Shown: in pieces, positions 17,820-26,247 of the stretch | Layout of the letters: each line of letters starts with the position of its first letter | Numbering within the stretch: position 1 is the stretch's first letter | Assembly: GCA_934700345.1 (NCBI GenBank) | Contig: CAKUXP010000009.1 | Span: forward strand, 18,671-82,670 | Direction: 5' to 3' | DNA from: an uncultured Fibrobacter sp. | Lineage (GTDB): Bacteria; Fibrobacterota; Fibrobacteria; Fibrobacterales; Fibrobacteraceae | Length of the DNA: 64,000 nt | Translations under genes and position numbers: made by a program | The notes under the pieces: model-generated | The model's input: only the letters and a program-made list of their open reading frames with translations | Database searches by the model: none | Told to the model about the DNA's origin: nothing

Positions 17820-18370
17820 CGGGAAATTCCCCACTTCGGAACGATTTCATTCGGAACGCCTAGATGCGTTAAAATCTTGGCGACGACCGTATCGACCAAG
17901 TTTTCAACAGTCTGGGGATTTGTGTAAAAATGCGGACTTGCGGAAATTACTGTCGCACCGGCCCGAATCAGGCGTTCCATATTTTCCAAGTGGATCAGGC
18001 TGTACGGCATTTCCCGAGGAACGACAACCAACGGACGGCGTTCCTTCAAGCAGACGTCGGCGGCACGCGTGAGCAAGTTGTCCGCAATCCCGCCTGCAAC
18101 CTTTCCGAGCGTTCCCATCGAACACGGTACAATCGCCATTCCCGAAAGCAAGGAACTTCCGCTCGCCGCTTCGGAAAAAAAATCGTCATTTTCCAAAACG
18201 GTATCCGCGCGCAACAACGCATCGGAGATACCTTCAAATTCCGCAACGGATTTTCCCGCAGATGTTTTGACCAATGCCACCGTATGTCCCAGACGCTTTA
18301 AATGGAAAAGCGTGCGTGCCGCATAAACTGCGCCGGAAGCACCGGTAACGCCCAGAAGAAAGCGGCTCAC
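17816..18370 (-). CDS. ubiX: Flavin prenyltransferase UbiX
   Basis: A 184-residue flavoprotein that makes prenylated FMN for UbiD-type decarboxylases. It opens with RFLLGVTGASGAVYAART and contains SGMAIVPCSMGTLGKVAGG and KERRPLVVVPREMPYS, all hallmarks of the family. GTG at 18370 is chosen because it overlaps the menG stop as GTGA, has AGAGG upstream and fits the family length; the longer frame adds no conserved residues. In futalosine organisms prFMN is needed by a UbiD-like decarboxylase, and that gene is not in this window. Confidence 0.93.
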   Translation of the reverse strand: MSRFLLGVTGASGAVYAARTLFHLKRLGHTVALVKTSAGKSVAEFEGISDALLRADTVLENDDFFSEAASGSSLLSGMAIVPCSMGTLGKVAGGIADNLLTRAADVCLKERRPLVVVPREMPYSLIHLENMERLIRAGATVISASPHFYTNPQTVENLVDTVVAKILTHLGVPNEIVPKWGISR

Positions 18371-19056
18371 GCAGAACCTCTTTTTCGGAGAAGGATCCGA
18401 TACGCAATGCCGAAATCGCAAGCTTTCACATGGACAATTTCAAATCCCGTCTTTTCCGCAAGCCTCGCAAAATCGGCTACGGGCAAAAAACGGATAACGG
18501 AGTGGACCAGGTATTCATACGCTGAACGCTTGCCGCTAAAAAGCGCACCGACAACCGGAATAAAAAGCGGAGCGAGCTTCTTGTAAAAGAACGCGTTGAA
18601 AAAATTCTTCGGCGAAAAAAACTCTAGCACCGTCAGGTATCCGCCCGGCGCAAGTACCCGAAAGGACTCTTTCAAGCCATTTTCCGCATTCGGCAAGTTC
18701 CGCATACCAAAGCCGTTCAAGACGACATCAAATGTCGCATCCCGAAACGGCATCCGCATTGCATCAAGCTGCACAGGAAGCGCCGATGTTTTCTTGTTCC
18801 GGGAATGCGAAAGCATCCCAAAGGAAAAATCCCCGATAATCGCCGATTGTGGCTTTCCGACAATTTTTTCAAAAGTCGCAGCAAAGTCCCCCGTGCCTCC
18901 ACACAGATCGAGAAGCCTCATTCCCGGATTCAGCCGTTTCAATTCCCGGCAGCAAGCCTTCCGCCAGCAGATATCCCGGAAACAGCTAAGCGTATGATTG
19001 AGAAAATCATATCTTTTCGAAATATCGTCAAACATTTTACGGACAGGCGAAAGCAT
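18367..19056 (-). CDS. menG: Demethylmenaquinone methyltransferase MenG/UbiE
   Basis: A 229-residue SAM-dependent methyltransferase for the last step of menaquinone synthesis. The SAM site is LLDLCGGTGDFAATF near residue 50. The UbiE signatures ISKRYDFLNHTLS near the N-terminus and VLNGFGMRNL with ALPVQLDAMRMPF are present. It is the first gene of the tight run menG, ubiX, prenyltransferase, small membrane gene. Confidence 0.92.
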   Translation of the reverse strand: MLSPVRKMFDDISKRYDFLNHTLSCFRDICWRKACCRELKRLNPGMRLLDLCGGTGDFAATFEKIVGKPQSAIIGDFSFGMLSHSRNKKTSALPVQLDAMRMPFRDATFDVVLNGFGMRNLPNAENGLKESFRVLAPGGYLTVLEFFSPKNFFNAFFYKKLAPLFIPVVGALFSGKRSAYEYLVHSVIRFLPVADFARLAEKTGFEIVHVKACDFGIAYRILLRKRGSA

Positions 19057-19095
19057 AGCTTGAATTTAGAAAATTAGGCGATAGATGCTTTTATA

Positions 19096-21519
19096 TCATT
19101 CAAATACAGCGATATAAGACTCTCCACCAGCCGGATTTACAAGGCGCGGATTGTCCGCCGAGCCGTCCTCCCACGAAACAAACCTTGCCCCGGAAGAAGC
19201 CTCGGCAAAAAGTTCCATTGCGTTGCCGCCAAAAAAATTTCCGGTAAAGTTTTTCGGCAAGCTTTTTCCTTCCAATCGAACCGAACCTCGCCCCTGCGAA
19301 AGAATCGTTACCGAAATGTCTCCGCCGAGTCCAAACTCTTCGACATATTCTTCGTGGACTACCGCATCGCGATTCTCCGCCCAGGACTTGATACAGGATC
19401 CTGACTTGCTAAATCCTCCGCCACACGAATTGCTGTAATAGCGTTCCGCCTGCTTGAACTTTTCCAGGTCCCGTTTCATTTCGTCCGCATCGATTGTTTC
19501 GACCATGGCATCGACCGTTTTCGCCACATTTGCCGAATTCAAGTAGCTTTCAAACATCATTGCGGAACGGTTGATGAAAAGCCGACGGAAATCGGGATTC
19601 TGGATTAACTTGACATACAAAGTATGGAAGCATTTTCCCGATGTACTGGAAACGCATTTCCCGGATGTCGAGCCTCCCTGTCGAATCCAGTCAAACATGT
19701 TCGTACTCTGGCTAAATCCCGAAGTGGCCCATTCCCAGTCATAGCCGTGATCCAGGTCATAGATCATAAATTTCCACGGTTGCTCCGGACTTCTCCATGC
19801 GCGGACATTGTTGTTTGGCCAGTCGCCGTTATGCGAATAGATTTCCGCCGCCATATAGTCTGCAAAGTTTCCCACATCCATCTGCGATTTAATTATTTCG
19901 TAGGCAGCATTATTCGATCCGGAAAGATCGCTCTGCGCCGCAAACACGAGAAGATTTTCATAATCATCCGTCGTCCCGTTGCTCGCCGTAACCGTATGGT
20001 TAATATGCTTGACAAGATTTACCGAAGACGCATCATAGCCATAATTCGTCTCGATAAAGTTTTTATTGAAACGTTCCCGCATATCGTGAATTCCCCAATA
20101 GTTTCCGTTGTAAAAGACGACGACTTGTCGGCTTCGCTGGTAATCTATGCCGCTGCCTTCGAGAATCGCGCCGCCCATCGCATCTTCGATATAGTCACTC
20201 ACAAAACGGTTACCGTTATTCCGCAGATTAAACGCCTTGAATCTGCTATTCGTCTCCTTGCGCGTTTCAAACAGGGGATACCTAAGCCAGCCGGAATTAT
20301 ATTCTTCTCCCATCTTGATAGCCACGGATTTTTTCTTCTCTAGGCGACTGTAATTTCCCATCAGCGAAATTCCCGCATCGGCTTCCCAGGCTTTTCCCGA
20401 GCTTTCACTTCCATCCGCAAAATACTCTACATGAATCGGAAACTCGACATCGGCGAAAAGCCCCGTCTTGTCCGGATCCGCAGAACCGGGAGTACTCGCA
20501 TAAGTCTGTACGTAATGCTTTTTAAAAAAAGCGGAATCCACGCTGATCGCAACGACAGGCATTTTCACCGTTTCGTCGATAAAGTAAGTATTCGTTACCG
20601 CCTTGTTCGTAATCAACCCATCCTTGAATGCGGCACAGCGGACAACCGTATTTGATTTTAGAACCTTGACTTCGCGCATCTCTTCCGTCGAAGCATCCGG
20701 AGCAGAGCCGTCGAACGAGCACCGGACAACAGCTTCGCCTTCCACCGATGGAGGCGTAAGCACTACGGAATCCCGATAAAACCCGCCGTGGCTATCAAAC
20801 ACGGGAACCGGGACAAAGCCTTCAAAACCCGAACTTTTCGCATTGTCCTTTTCAGGGGTAGGCTTCGCAAAGTATTTCCATCCGTCCGAAGTCCTTCCCC
20901 AACTAATGCCCGCATCAAGCGCCGGATAGGAAACCGAATCGAGAACACCGCAGCTTTCATCGACCAGAAAGACGCTTCCACCCGAATCTTTCAACTTCCA
21001 GTTCGCGTGGGAACGAAAGTGCAAGGTATCGGAATCTTCGCCAGGGAGAGGCGTCGCAATATCGCGCTTCGAGGCAAAAACAATACGGAAACCTTTCGCC
21101 GGAACCGAATCATCGCCAAGAACCCACTTTCGCGGGTTCGAAGTGTTCTTGACAAGCGCAAGACCTTTCAACGAAACGGGCTTCTCGCTCGAATTATAAA
21201 GTTCCACCCACCCGGGATCCTTTCCCAAGTCATCGGGCCAATCGATATTCCCGGGCAAAATTTCATTGATGAGAATTTTCGAATTTCCTTGCCAAAACGC
21301 CTCGCAGCGTACTTCGCTGCTCGAACTTTTGCCGCTTTCCGCATCGGAACTGCCCCGATTCGACGACGAGGAGTTGTCCCGATTCGACGATGGAGAGCTT
21401 TCCAAAACCCAGTCGGATTCCGAAGAAAGAGACGGGTATTCTTCTGCACGGGATGGTTCGTCCGAACAGGCGGTAAAAAATCCAAAAGTGGCCGCAACAG
21501 CGAATTGAATCGTTTTCAT
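19096..21519 (-). CDS. CotH-family lipoprotein with lamin-tail and chitobiase-C domains
   Basis: An 807-residue surface or periplasmic lipoprotein. ATG at 21519 has GGAG upstream and starts a lipoprotein signal peptide (FFTAC, Cys18). A Ser/Asn-rich linker covers about residues 28-72. A lamin-tail domain follows at about 80-215 (ILINEILPGN, WVELYNSSEKPVSLKGL), then a CHB_HEX_C-type beta domain (CSFDGSAPDAS), then a CotH domain to about residue 700 (GNYWGIHDMRERFNKNF, FMIYDLDHGYDWEW). CotH proteins resemble atypical kinases; the catalytic role here is unproven. Such multidomain CotH proteins are common in cellulolytic bacteria. Transcribed alone. Confidence 0.8.
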   Translation of the reverse strand: MKTIQFAVAATFGFFTACSDEPSRAEEYPSLSSESDWVLESSPSSNRDNSSSSNRGSSDAESGKSSSSEVRCEAFWQGNSKILINEILPGNIDWPDDLGKDPGWVELYNSSEKPVSLKGLALVKNTSNPRKWVLGDDSVPAKGFRIVFASKRDIATPLPGEDSDTLHFRSHANWKLKDSGGSVFLVDESCGVLDSVSYPALDAGISWGRTSDGWKYFAKPTPEKDNAKSSGFEGFVPVPVFDSHGGFYRDSVVLTPPSVEGEAVVRCSFDGSAPDASTEEMREVKVLKSNTVVRCAAFKDGLITNKAVTNTYFIDETVKMPVVAISVDSAFFKKHYVQTYASTPGSADPDKTGLFADVEFPIHVEYFADGSESSGKAWEADAGISLMGNYSRLEKKKSVAIKMGEEYNSGWLRYPLFETRKETNSRFKAFNLRNNGNRFVSDYIEDAMGGAILEGSGIDYQRSRQVVVFYNGNYWGIHDMRERFNKNFIETNYGYDASSVNLVKHINHTVTASNGTTDDYENLLVFAAQSDLSGSNNAAYEIIKSQMDVGNFADYMAAEIYSHNGDWPNNNVRAWRSPEQPWKFMIYDLDHGYDWEWATSGFSQSTNMFDWIRQGGSTSGKCVSSTSGKCFHTLYVKLIQNPDFRRLFINRSAMMFESYLNSANVAKTVDAMVETIDADEMKRDLEKFKQAERYYSNSCGGGFSKSGSCIKSWAENRDAVVHEEYVEEFGLGGDISVTILSQGRGSVRLEGKSLPKNFTGNFFGGNAMELFAEASSGARFVSWEDGSADNPRLVNPAGGESYIAVFE

Positions 21520-21624
21520 TGAATCTCCAAAGCAAACCACACGAAATCCCGTTCTAAATCTATATGAAAACGCATTTTCCCTCATCAAAAAAAGCGTTAA
21601 ATTTTGGTTTACAACAAATTTCCC

Positions 21625-21653
21625 TTGACAATTTCAAAACGATAGACTAAATT
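21625..21653 (+). promoter_or_regulatory. Sigma-70-type promoter of tRNA-Phe
   Basis: A perfect -35 box TTGACA (21625-21630) is followed after 17 bases by TAAATT (21648-21653). The tRNA begins 13 bases further on. A perfect 7-bp inverted repeat (21641-21647 with 21656-21662) brackets the -10 box. Confidence 0.75.
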
Positions 21654-21666
21654 TGGTCTATCAAAT

Positions 21667-21739
<73 letters not shown>

Positions 21740-21743
21740 CTCC

Positions 21744-21771
21744 AAAAACCCTGGAAACTTCTAGGGTTTTT
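21744..21771 (+). terminator. Hairpin between tRNA-Phe and tRNA-Ser
   Basis: A 9-bp inverted repeat (21744-21752 with 21763-21771) ends in a T-run and lies 4 bases after tRNA-Phe. It looks like an intrinsic terminator, though processing-linked readthrough to tRNA-Ser is possible, since only 5 bases separate it from that gene. Confidence 0.65.
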
Positions 21772-21776
21772 GTTTT

Positions 21777-21857
21777 GGAGGAATAGGCTAATTGGTAAGT
21801 CAGCGGTCTTGAAAACCGCCGCCGTAAGGCTTGGGGGTTCGAGTCCCTCTTCCTCCG
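21777..21857 (+). tRNA. tRNA-Ser (anticodon TGA)
   Basis: An 81-nt tRNA. The acceptor stem is GGAGGAA/TTCCTCC with discriminator G, the anticodon stem is GCGGT/ACCGC with TGA at 21810-21812, and the T-loop is TTCGAGT. A 13-nt variable region holds a 3-bp GCC/GGC stem, shorter than the long variable arm usual for serine tRNAs. CCA is not encoded. The last base abuts the comF stop codon on the other strand. Confidence 0.92.
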
Positions 21858-22568
21858 CTAAACATTCCATTCCATCGAGGAATCCGCCGCAAAATCTATC
21901 TTGGCGCAGGCGCTTTCTTCGCGAAGAAGCGTGCACACCTTTGCACGTCCCGCCAGATTTTCCTTCTCTAGAGCGTATAAGCAGGCTGTGGTTGTAGCTC
22001 CGGTCGTAAACACGTCATCGACAATAATCGGCGTATAGCCCGAAGGCCAGCGAAAACGCCTTTTCCACCCGAAAGCCCCCGCAACATTGTTCTCCCGACC
22101 TGTCCGGGAAAGCTTTGTCTGCGAGACACGAAACGTTTTCCGCAGCAGTGCATGGGCAACGATGCCGTTCGCCTTTCCGGCAAGGGAAAAAGCAATTTTT
22201 TCCGCCTGGTTATAGCCTCTTTCGCGCATTCGCGCCGTGTGAAGCGGAACCGGGATAAAGGCGAGCTTCATTCCCCATTCCCGGACAGTTTCGAACGATT
22301 CTTCTTCCCGGAGCGCATTCGCCACTAGATAGCTTGCAAGCCCCGGCATATTCCCATATTTCAATCCATAGACGAGCGACTTTGTCAAAGGCGTCATCGC
22401 GTATAGGCAAAGAACGTCCGGATTCGGCCGGCGCGGGCTTTTCGCAAGGTACCGCAACTCTTTCCGGCAGTCCGGGCAAAGCCACGGATCGAGTGGAACG
22501 CCGACGCGATGGCATCCGAGACACCCGTTACCAAAGAAAAAACTTGAAACGCCATTCCACAAGGACAT
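21858..22568 (-). CDS. comF: ComF-family phosphoribosyltransferase-like protein
   Basis: A 236-residue protein with an N-terminal CxxC...CxxC zinc-ribbon (CLGCHR, CPDCRK) and a PRTase fold carrying the PRPP-type loop TPIIVDDVFTTGATTTACLYAL near residue 175. IPVPLHTARMRERGYNQAE is the family signature. ComF homologues take part in DNA uptake during competence in some bacteria, but many non-competent species keep them. It lies 73 bases downstream of rodA on the same strand and may be the last gene of the rod-shape operon. It is convergent with tRNA-Ser. Confidence 0.9.
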   Translation of the reverse strand: MSLWNGVSSFFFGNGCLGCHRVGVPLDPWLCPDCRKELRYLAKSPRRPNPDVLCLYAMTPLTKSLVYGLKYGNMPGLASYLVANALREEESFETVREWGMKLAFIPVPLHTARMRERGYNQAEKIAFSLAGKANGIVAHALLRKTFRVSQTKLSRTGRENNVAGAFGWKRRFRWPSGYTPIIVDDVFTTGATTTACLYALEKENLAGRAKVCTLLREESACAKIDFAADSSMEWNV

Positions 22569-22641
22569 CGGGACCTCCCTTTTAAATGTTCCTAAAGGGA
22601 TAACGCTCCGAAATTTCCAAAAGAGAATTTTTGCCTAAAAA

Positions 22642-23913
22642 TCAATCGTAATTGCTTTCAATCTGGCTTCCCTGGTAGCGCATATTGACCAAAAGCCCGA
22701 CAAGCATCATACATGTCAAAAGGAACGATCCGCCGTAAGAAAGGAACGGCAACGGAAGCCCTGTCACAGGCATCATCCCGAGCGTCATCGAGATGTTCAC
22801 CGTCATATGGAAGAGAAAAATCGTACACGCTCCCGAAACGACATGGTTTACAAACGGATCGAGATGCAGACGGCAGATAGAAATCGCCCGCCAAAGGAAC
22901 AGGAAATACAGACCGAGCAGCGCGATGCATCCGACAAAGCCAAACTGCTCGCCCAGGACGCTGAAAATAAAGTCCGTATGTTCCTCCGGCAAGAACGCCA
23001 AGTTGGTCTGCGTACCTTCTCCGAACCCCTTCCCCAAAAGGCCTCCGCTTCCAATCGCCACTTCGGACTGGATAACCTGATATCCCGCCCCTTTCGGATC
23101 GCGCATCGGATCGACAAAAGTCATCACACGTTCGCGCTGGTGATCTTCAAGCGAATTCCAGGCCATCATGCTCGCATAGCCGCAGACGATATTCAACGAA
23201 AGAATGACGATGATGAACTTTTTCGGCATTTTCCGGAAAAGGAGCACTAGGAATACGAAACAGAGGAGAAGTCCCCAAAGCGCCTGGGAATACGGAATGT
23301 GCGGATAGGAAAGGATCACCGAAGCGACAGGACTCAAAAGCAGAAAGAGATCCGACAGGGTAAGCCCGGCCCAGTAAAGTCCGACGATAGTCACCGCGGT
23401 AAAAACCAGTGCAGTACTCAGATCGGGTTGCTTGAGAACCAGCACAAAAGGAACAAAAAAGATAACGCCGGGAACGACAAAAGTCTTCGCCTGCAAGATA
23501 TTTACCCGATGAGTCGAAAGCCATTTCGACATCGCAAGCAAAAAGGCGATTTTCGCAAATTCCGAAGGCTGGACCTTGATAACGCCCAAATCGATCCAGC
23601 GTCCGGCACCTTTCGCCGCATCGCCACCGCCAAACGCGATGAAAGCAAGCAAAAAAACCACGGCGAAATACATGGGAAACGCCAGGCGTTGCCAATAGTC
23701 GATACGTATCAAGGCAAACAGCAAGGCGAGCAAGCAGCCACCTCCAAAATACACAATCTGGCGAAACCAGCAGGCCGAATACCACGTAGCGGTCGAATTC
23801 GCGGTCGCCGAATAGACCAGCAAGATTCCGATCGAAGTCAAGACGAAGACAAGGGCCAGGAACAGCCAATCGATTTTCATCGTGCTATTCAGAAAACGCC
23901 CGGAGCCTCTCAT
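22642..23913 (-). CDS. rodA: Rod-shape SEDS peptidoglycan glycosyltransferase RodA
   Basis: A 423-residue polytopic SEDS protein that polymerises glycan strands in the elongasome. Ten or so hydrophobic helices are visible. The signatures LAFLPEEHTDFIFSVLGEQFGFVG and LPFLSYGGSFLLTCM are present, and the catalytic Asp of the family lies in EEHTDF. ATG at 23913 overlaps the mrdA stop (ATGA), giving translational coupling; a second ATG at 23880 lacks a ribosome binding site. It pairs functionally with PBP2 encoded directly upstream. Confidence 0.95.
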   Translation of the reverse strand: MRGSGRFLNSTMKIDWLFLALVFVLTSIGILLVYSATANSTATWYSACWFRQIVYFGGGCLLALLFALIRIDYWQRLAFPMYFAVVFLLAFIAFGGGDAAKGAGRWIDLGVIKVQPSEFAKIAFLLAMSKWLSTHRVNILQAKTFVVPGVIFFVPFVLVLKQPDLSTALVFTAVTIVGLYWAGLTLSDLFLLLSPVASVILSYPHIPYSQALWGLLLCFVFLVLLFRKMPKKFIIVILSLNIVCGYASMMAWNSLEDHQRERVMTFVDPMRDPKGAGYQVIQSEVAIGSGGLLGKGFGEGTQTNLAFLPEEHTDFIFSVLGEQFGFVGCIALLGLYFLFLWRAISICRLHLDPFVNHVVSGACTIFLFHMTVNISMTLGMMPVTGLPLPFLSYGGSFLLTCMMLVGLLVNMRYQGSQIESNYD

Positions 23914-25766
23914 TTTTCCGTCTCCGTCAAATTACTTTTCGAAGCGAAATAGGCTTCCATTACCTTTCGGCAAACCGGCGCAGACTTGGCGCCGCCTCCG
24001 CCAGCCGCCTCCTGGATGACAGCCACGGCGATTTCAGGATCGTAAAGCGGAGCAACCGCCACAAACCAAGCGTGGGTCTTTTCGCCCTTTTTCCACTCTG
24101 CGGAGCCGGATTTTCCACCAACGCGAACGCCCGGAACCGCCGCACGGCGTCCCGTTCCTCCCGGATGGTTCACCACGGAATCCATTCCCGCCAGAAGAGC
24201 TTCATGCGTCACCTCGCTCATCTTGCCGTCAAAAATTTTTTCGGGAATGTAACGACCGACCACATTCCCATCGGAATCCCGCAATTCCTTCATCAGGTGC
24301 GGGCGGTAAACGCCTTTTCCCGTCGCAATCGCTCCGGCGAGAACGGCTTCCTGGAGAGGCGTCACGAGCTGTCCCTGCCCAATCGCCAAATTCAAAATCA
24401 GTCCGCGCGCCCAGCGCCAACCGTTCCGCTTGTTTCGGACGTTGAATGACGCGGAATCCGGAAGCCAGCCTTCCTTTTCTCCGGGAATATCGATTCCCAG
24501 TTGATGTCCCAGGCCAAAGCGTTCCCCGAACTCGTTAATGCGTTCCATGCCGAGCATTAGCCCGAGCTGGTAAAAATACACATCGCAAGAAAGGCGCAGC
24601 GCATTCACCAGGTCCAGGTTTCCGTGCGCACCCCAGCACTTCTGGTAACGCGTCCCAAAGGTAAAGCCACCCGTACAAGATTTCGGAAAATGCGTATGGC
24701 CACGGACAAGCCCATGCTCGAGGCCCGCCCCCGCGGTCACAAGCTTAAAGGGGGAAGCCGGCGGATACACGCCAGAAATCGCCCGGTTCATCAGAGGACG
24801 GGTCGAATCCAGAGCAACCTTCGCCCAACCCTTGTTGCGTTCCCGACGCTTAAGCGAAAAAATGTTCGGGTCAAGCCGCGGCGAAGAAACCATCGCCAGG
24901 ATTTCTCCGTTTCGCGGATCGATAGCGACGACAGCCCCGCGAACCGAATCGGGCAACGCTTCCTCCGCAGCCTTCTGGATATCCAAATCGATGGTCGTGA
25001 TCATCCCATACCCAGAAACCGCGGACACGTTATGCATCCCTTCGATATGCCCAACCTCGCGTCCATAGGCATCGACTTCAATAAACTTTACCCCATCTTC
25101 TCCCCGAAATTCTTCATCGTATTGCTTTTCAAGCCCTTTCTGCCCAATGCGATCCCCAAGGGAATACCTGGAAAACTCGGGCTTTTCCAATTGCTCGTCC
25201 GATATCTCACCGGTATATCCCAGCAAGTGTGCGGCAAGCGTCCCGTAGGGATAGGAGCGCCTCGACTCCACGACCGTCGTCACGCCCGAAAACTCAGCCG
25301 ACCGTTCCTCGACAATCGAGACCTGCTCCACCGAAGCGTCTTCCAGAATCCGGAGCGTTCCGTGCGACCGCCAACCGCTTCGCTGGAACATCGTATCGAC
25401 TACAGCCGAATCGAAAATCGCCTCGCCATGAAAATCCTTTAGGCGAATCAGCCGCTTGAAAAGGGAATCCTTCGCTTCGGGCGACATTTTCCGGATTTCC
25501 GCGGGCAAGATGGCTATCTGGTAAGACGGCCTGTTTCCAACAAGCAGCTTCCCGTTCCGGTCGTAAATCAACCCCCGTTCTGCCTTCAGGACAACACGCC
25601 GCAAACGGTTTTCGTCTGAACTCTGCAAATTCTGTTCATACCGGACAGACTGCAGGTAAAACAGCCGAACCGATAGACAAAAGAAAACAAACCCGACCGT
25701 CGCCATAAAGACAAGCGACTTGACGTTGCGAATCGAACGATCGTTCTGGGGTTGCTTAAGGGACAT
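23910..25766 (-). CDS. mrdA: Penicillin-binding protein 2 (elongasome transpeptidase)
   Basis: A 618-residue class B PBP with one N-terminal membrane helix (about residues 17-40), a PBP dimerisation/pedestal domain and a transpeptidase domain. The active-site serine lies in YPPASPFKLVTA near residue 330, the second motif is SCD (LSCDVYFYQLG) and the third is KSGSAEW in place of the more common KTGT. It cross-links peptidoglycan with RodA in the rod complex. Its start overlaps the end of mreD by 11 bases. Confidence 0.95.
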   Translation of the reverse strand: MSLKQPQNDRSIRNVKSLVFMATVGFVFFCLSVRLFYLQSVRYEQNLQSSDENRLRRVVLKAERGLIYDRNGKLLVGNRPSYQIAILPAEIRKMSPEAKDSLFKRLIRLKDFHGEAIFDSAVVDTMFQRSGWRSHGTLRILEDASVEQVSIVEERSAEFSGVTTVVESRRSYPYGTLAAHLLGYTGEISDEQLEKPEFSRYSLGDRIGQKGLEKQYDEEFRGEDGVKFIEVDAYGREVGHIEGMHNVSAVSGYGMITTIDLDIQKAAEEALPDSVRGAVVAIDPRNGEILAMVSSPRLDPNIFSLKRRERNKGWAKVALDSTRPLMNRAISGVYPPASPFKLVTAGAGLEHGLVRGHTHFPKSCTGGFTFGTRYQKCWGAHGNLDLVNALRLSCDVYFYQLGLMLGMERINEFGERFGLGHQLGIDIPGEKEGWLPDSASFNVRNKRNGWRWARGLILNLAIGQGQLVTPLQEAVLAGAIATGKGVYRPHLMKELRDSDGNVVGRYIPEKIFDGKMSEVTHEALLAGMDSVVNHPGGTGRRAAVPGVRVGGKSGSAEWKKGEKTHAWFVAVAPLYDPEIAVAVIQEAAGGGGAKSAPVCRKVMEAYFASKSNLTETEK

Positions 25767-26247
25767 GCCGAGGCTTGCGATCGAAACGATTCAACAGATA
25801 GAAGAGCAAGAACCCGAAAAGCATCGTATAGACGCATTCCGGAAGGGTCGTCGTCACCAAGAACGTTCCCACATTTTCCCGAGAAATATCGACAAGCGCA
25901 TAATAAATCAGGTCATTCAAGATAAAGGAAAGCCCGAGCAGCGCAACCTTCGAAACCAGGTTCAACCGAAGAAACCTTTCCTCCAGCTGCCCCACGCCAA
26001 ATCCCACGCAGGTAAATGCGACGGCCTGGGCGCCCAGCCATTCCACAGGAGAATAGACGTCCTCGGAAAAGCCGGCAAAAAATCCCCAAAGCATCCCCGA
26101 CACGGGACCATGGGAAATCGCCATGACAACGACAAAGATCAGGACGAAATCCGGTTCGACTCCGCAAAAGGAAATCCATGAAGCAATGGTCGTCTGCAAG
26201 ACCAGGGCGAGGACGAAAATCAAGAGATGTTTAATGAACTTTAGCAT
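25756..26247 (-). CDS. mreD: Rod shape-determining protein MreD
   Basis: A small membrane protein of about 163 residues with five hydrophobic helices, including FCGVEPDFVLIFVVVMAISHGPVSGMLWGFFAGFSED-type MreD spacing. The Glu-Pro-Asp in the second helix is typical of the family. ATG at 26247 is chosen; a TTG two codons upstream is possible. It overlaps the end of mreC and the start of mrdA, so the order mreC-mreD-mrdA is translationally tied. Confidence 0.9.
   Translation of the reverse strand: MLKFIKHLLIFVLALVLQTTIASWISFCGVEPDFVLIFVVVMAISHGPVSGMLWGFFAGFSEDVYSPVEWLGAQAVAFTCVGFGVGQLEERFLRLNLVSKVALLGLSFILNDLIYYALVDISRENVGTFLVTTTLPECVYTMLFGFLLFYLLNRFDRKPRHVP

Noticed and set aside
21353..21400. 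Short direct repeats in the CotH gene as a mobile or phase-variable repeat
   Set aside because: Two imperfect copies simply encode the Ser/Asn-rich linker.
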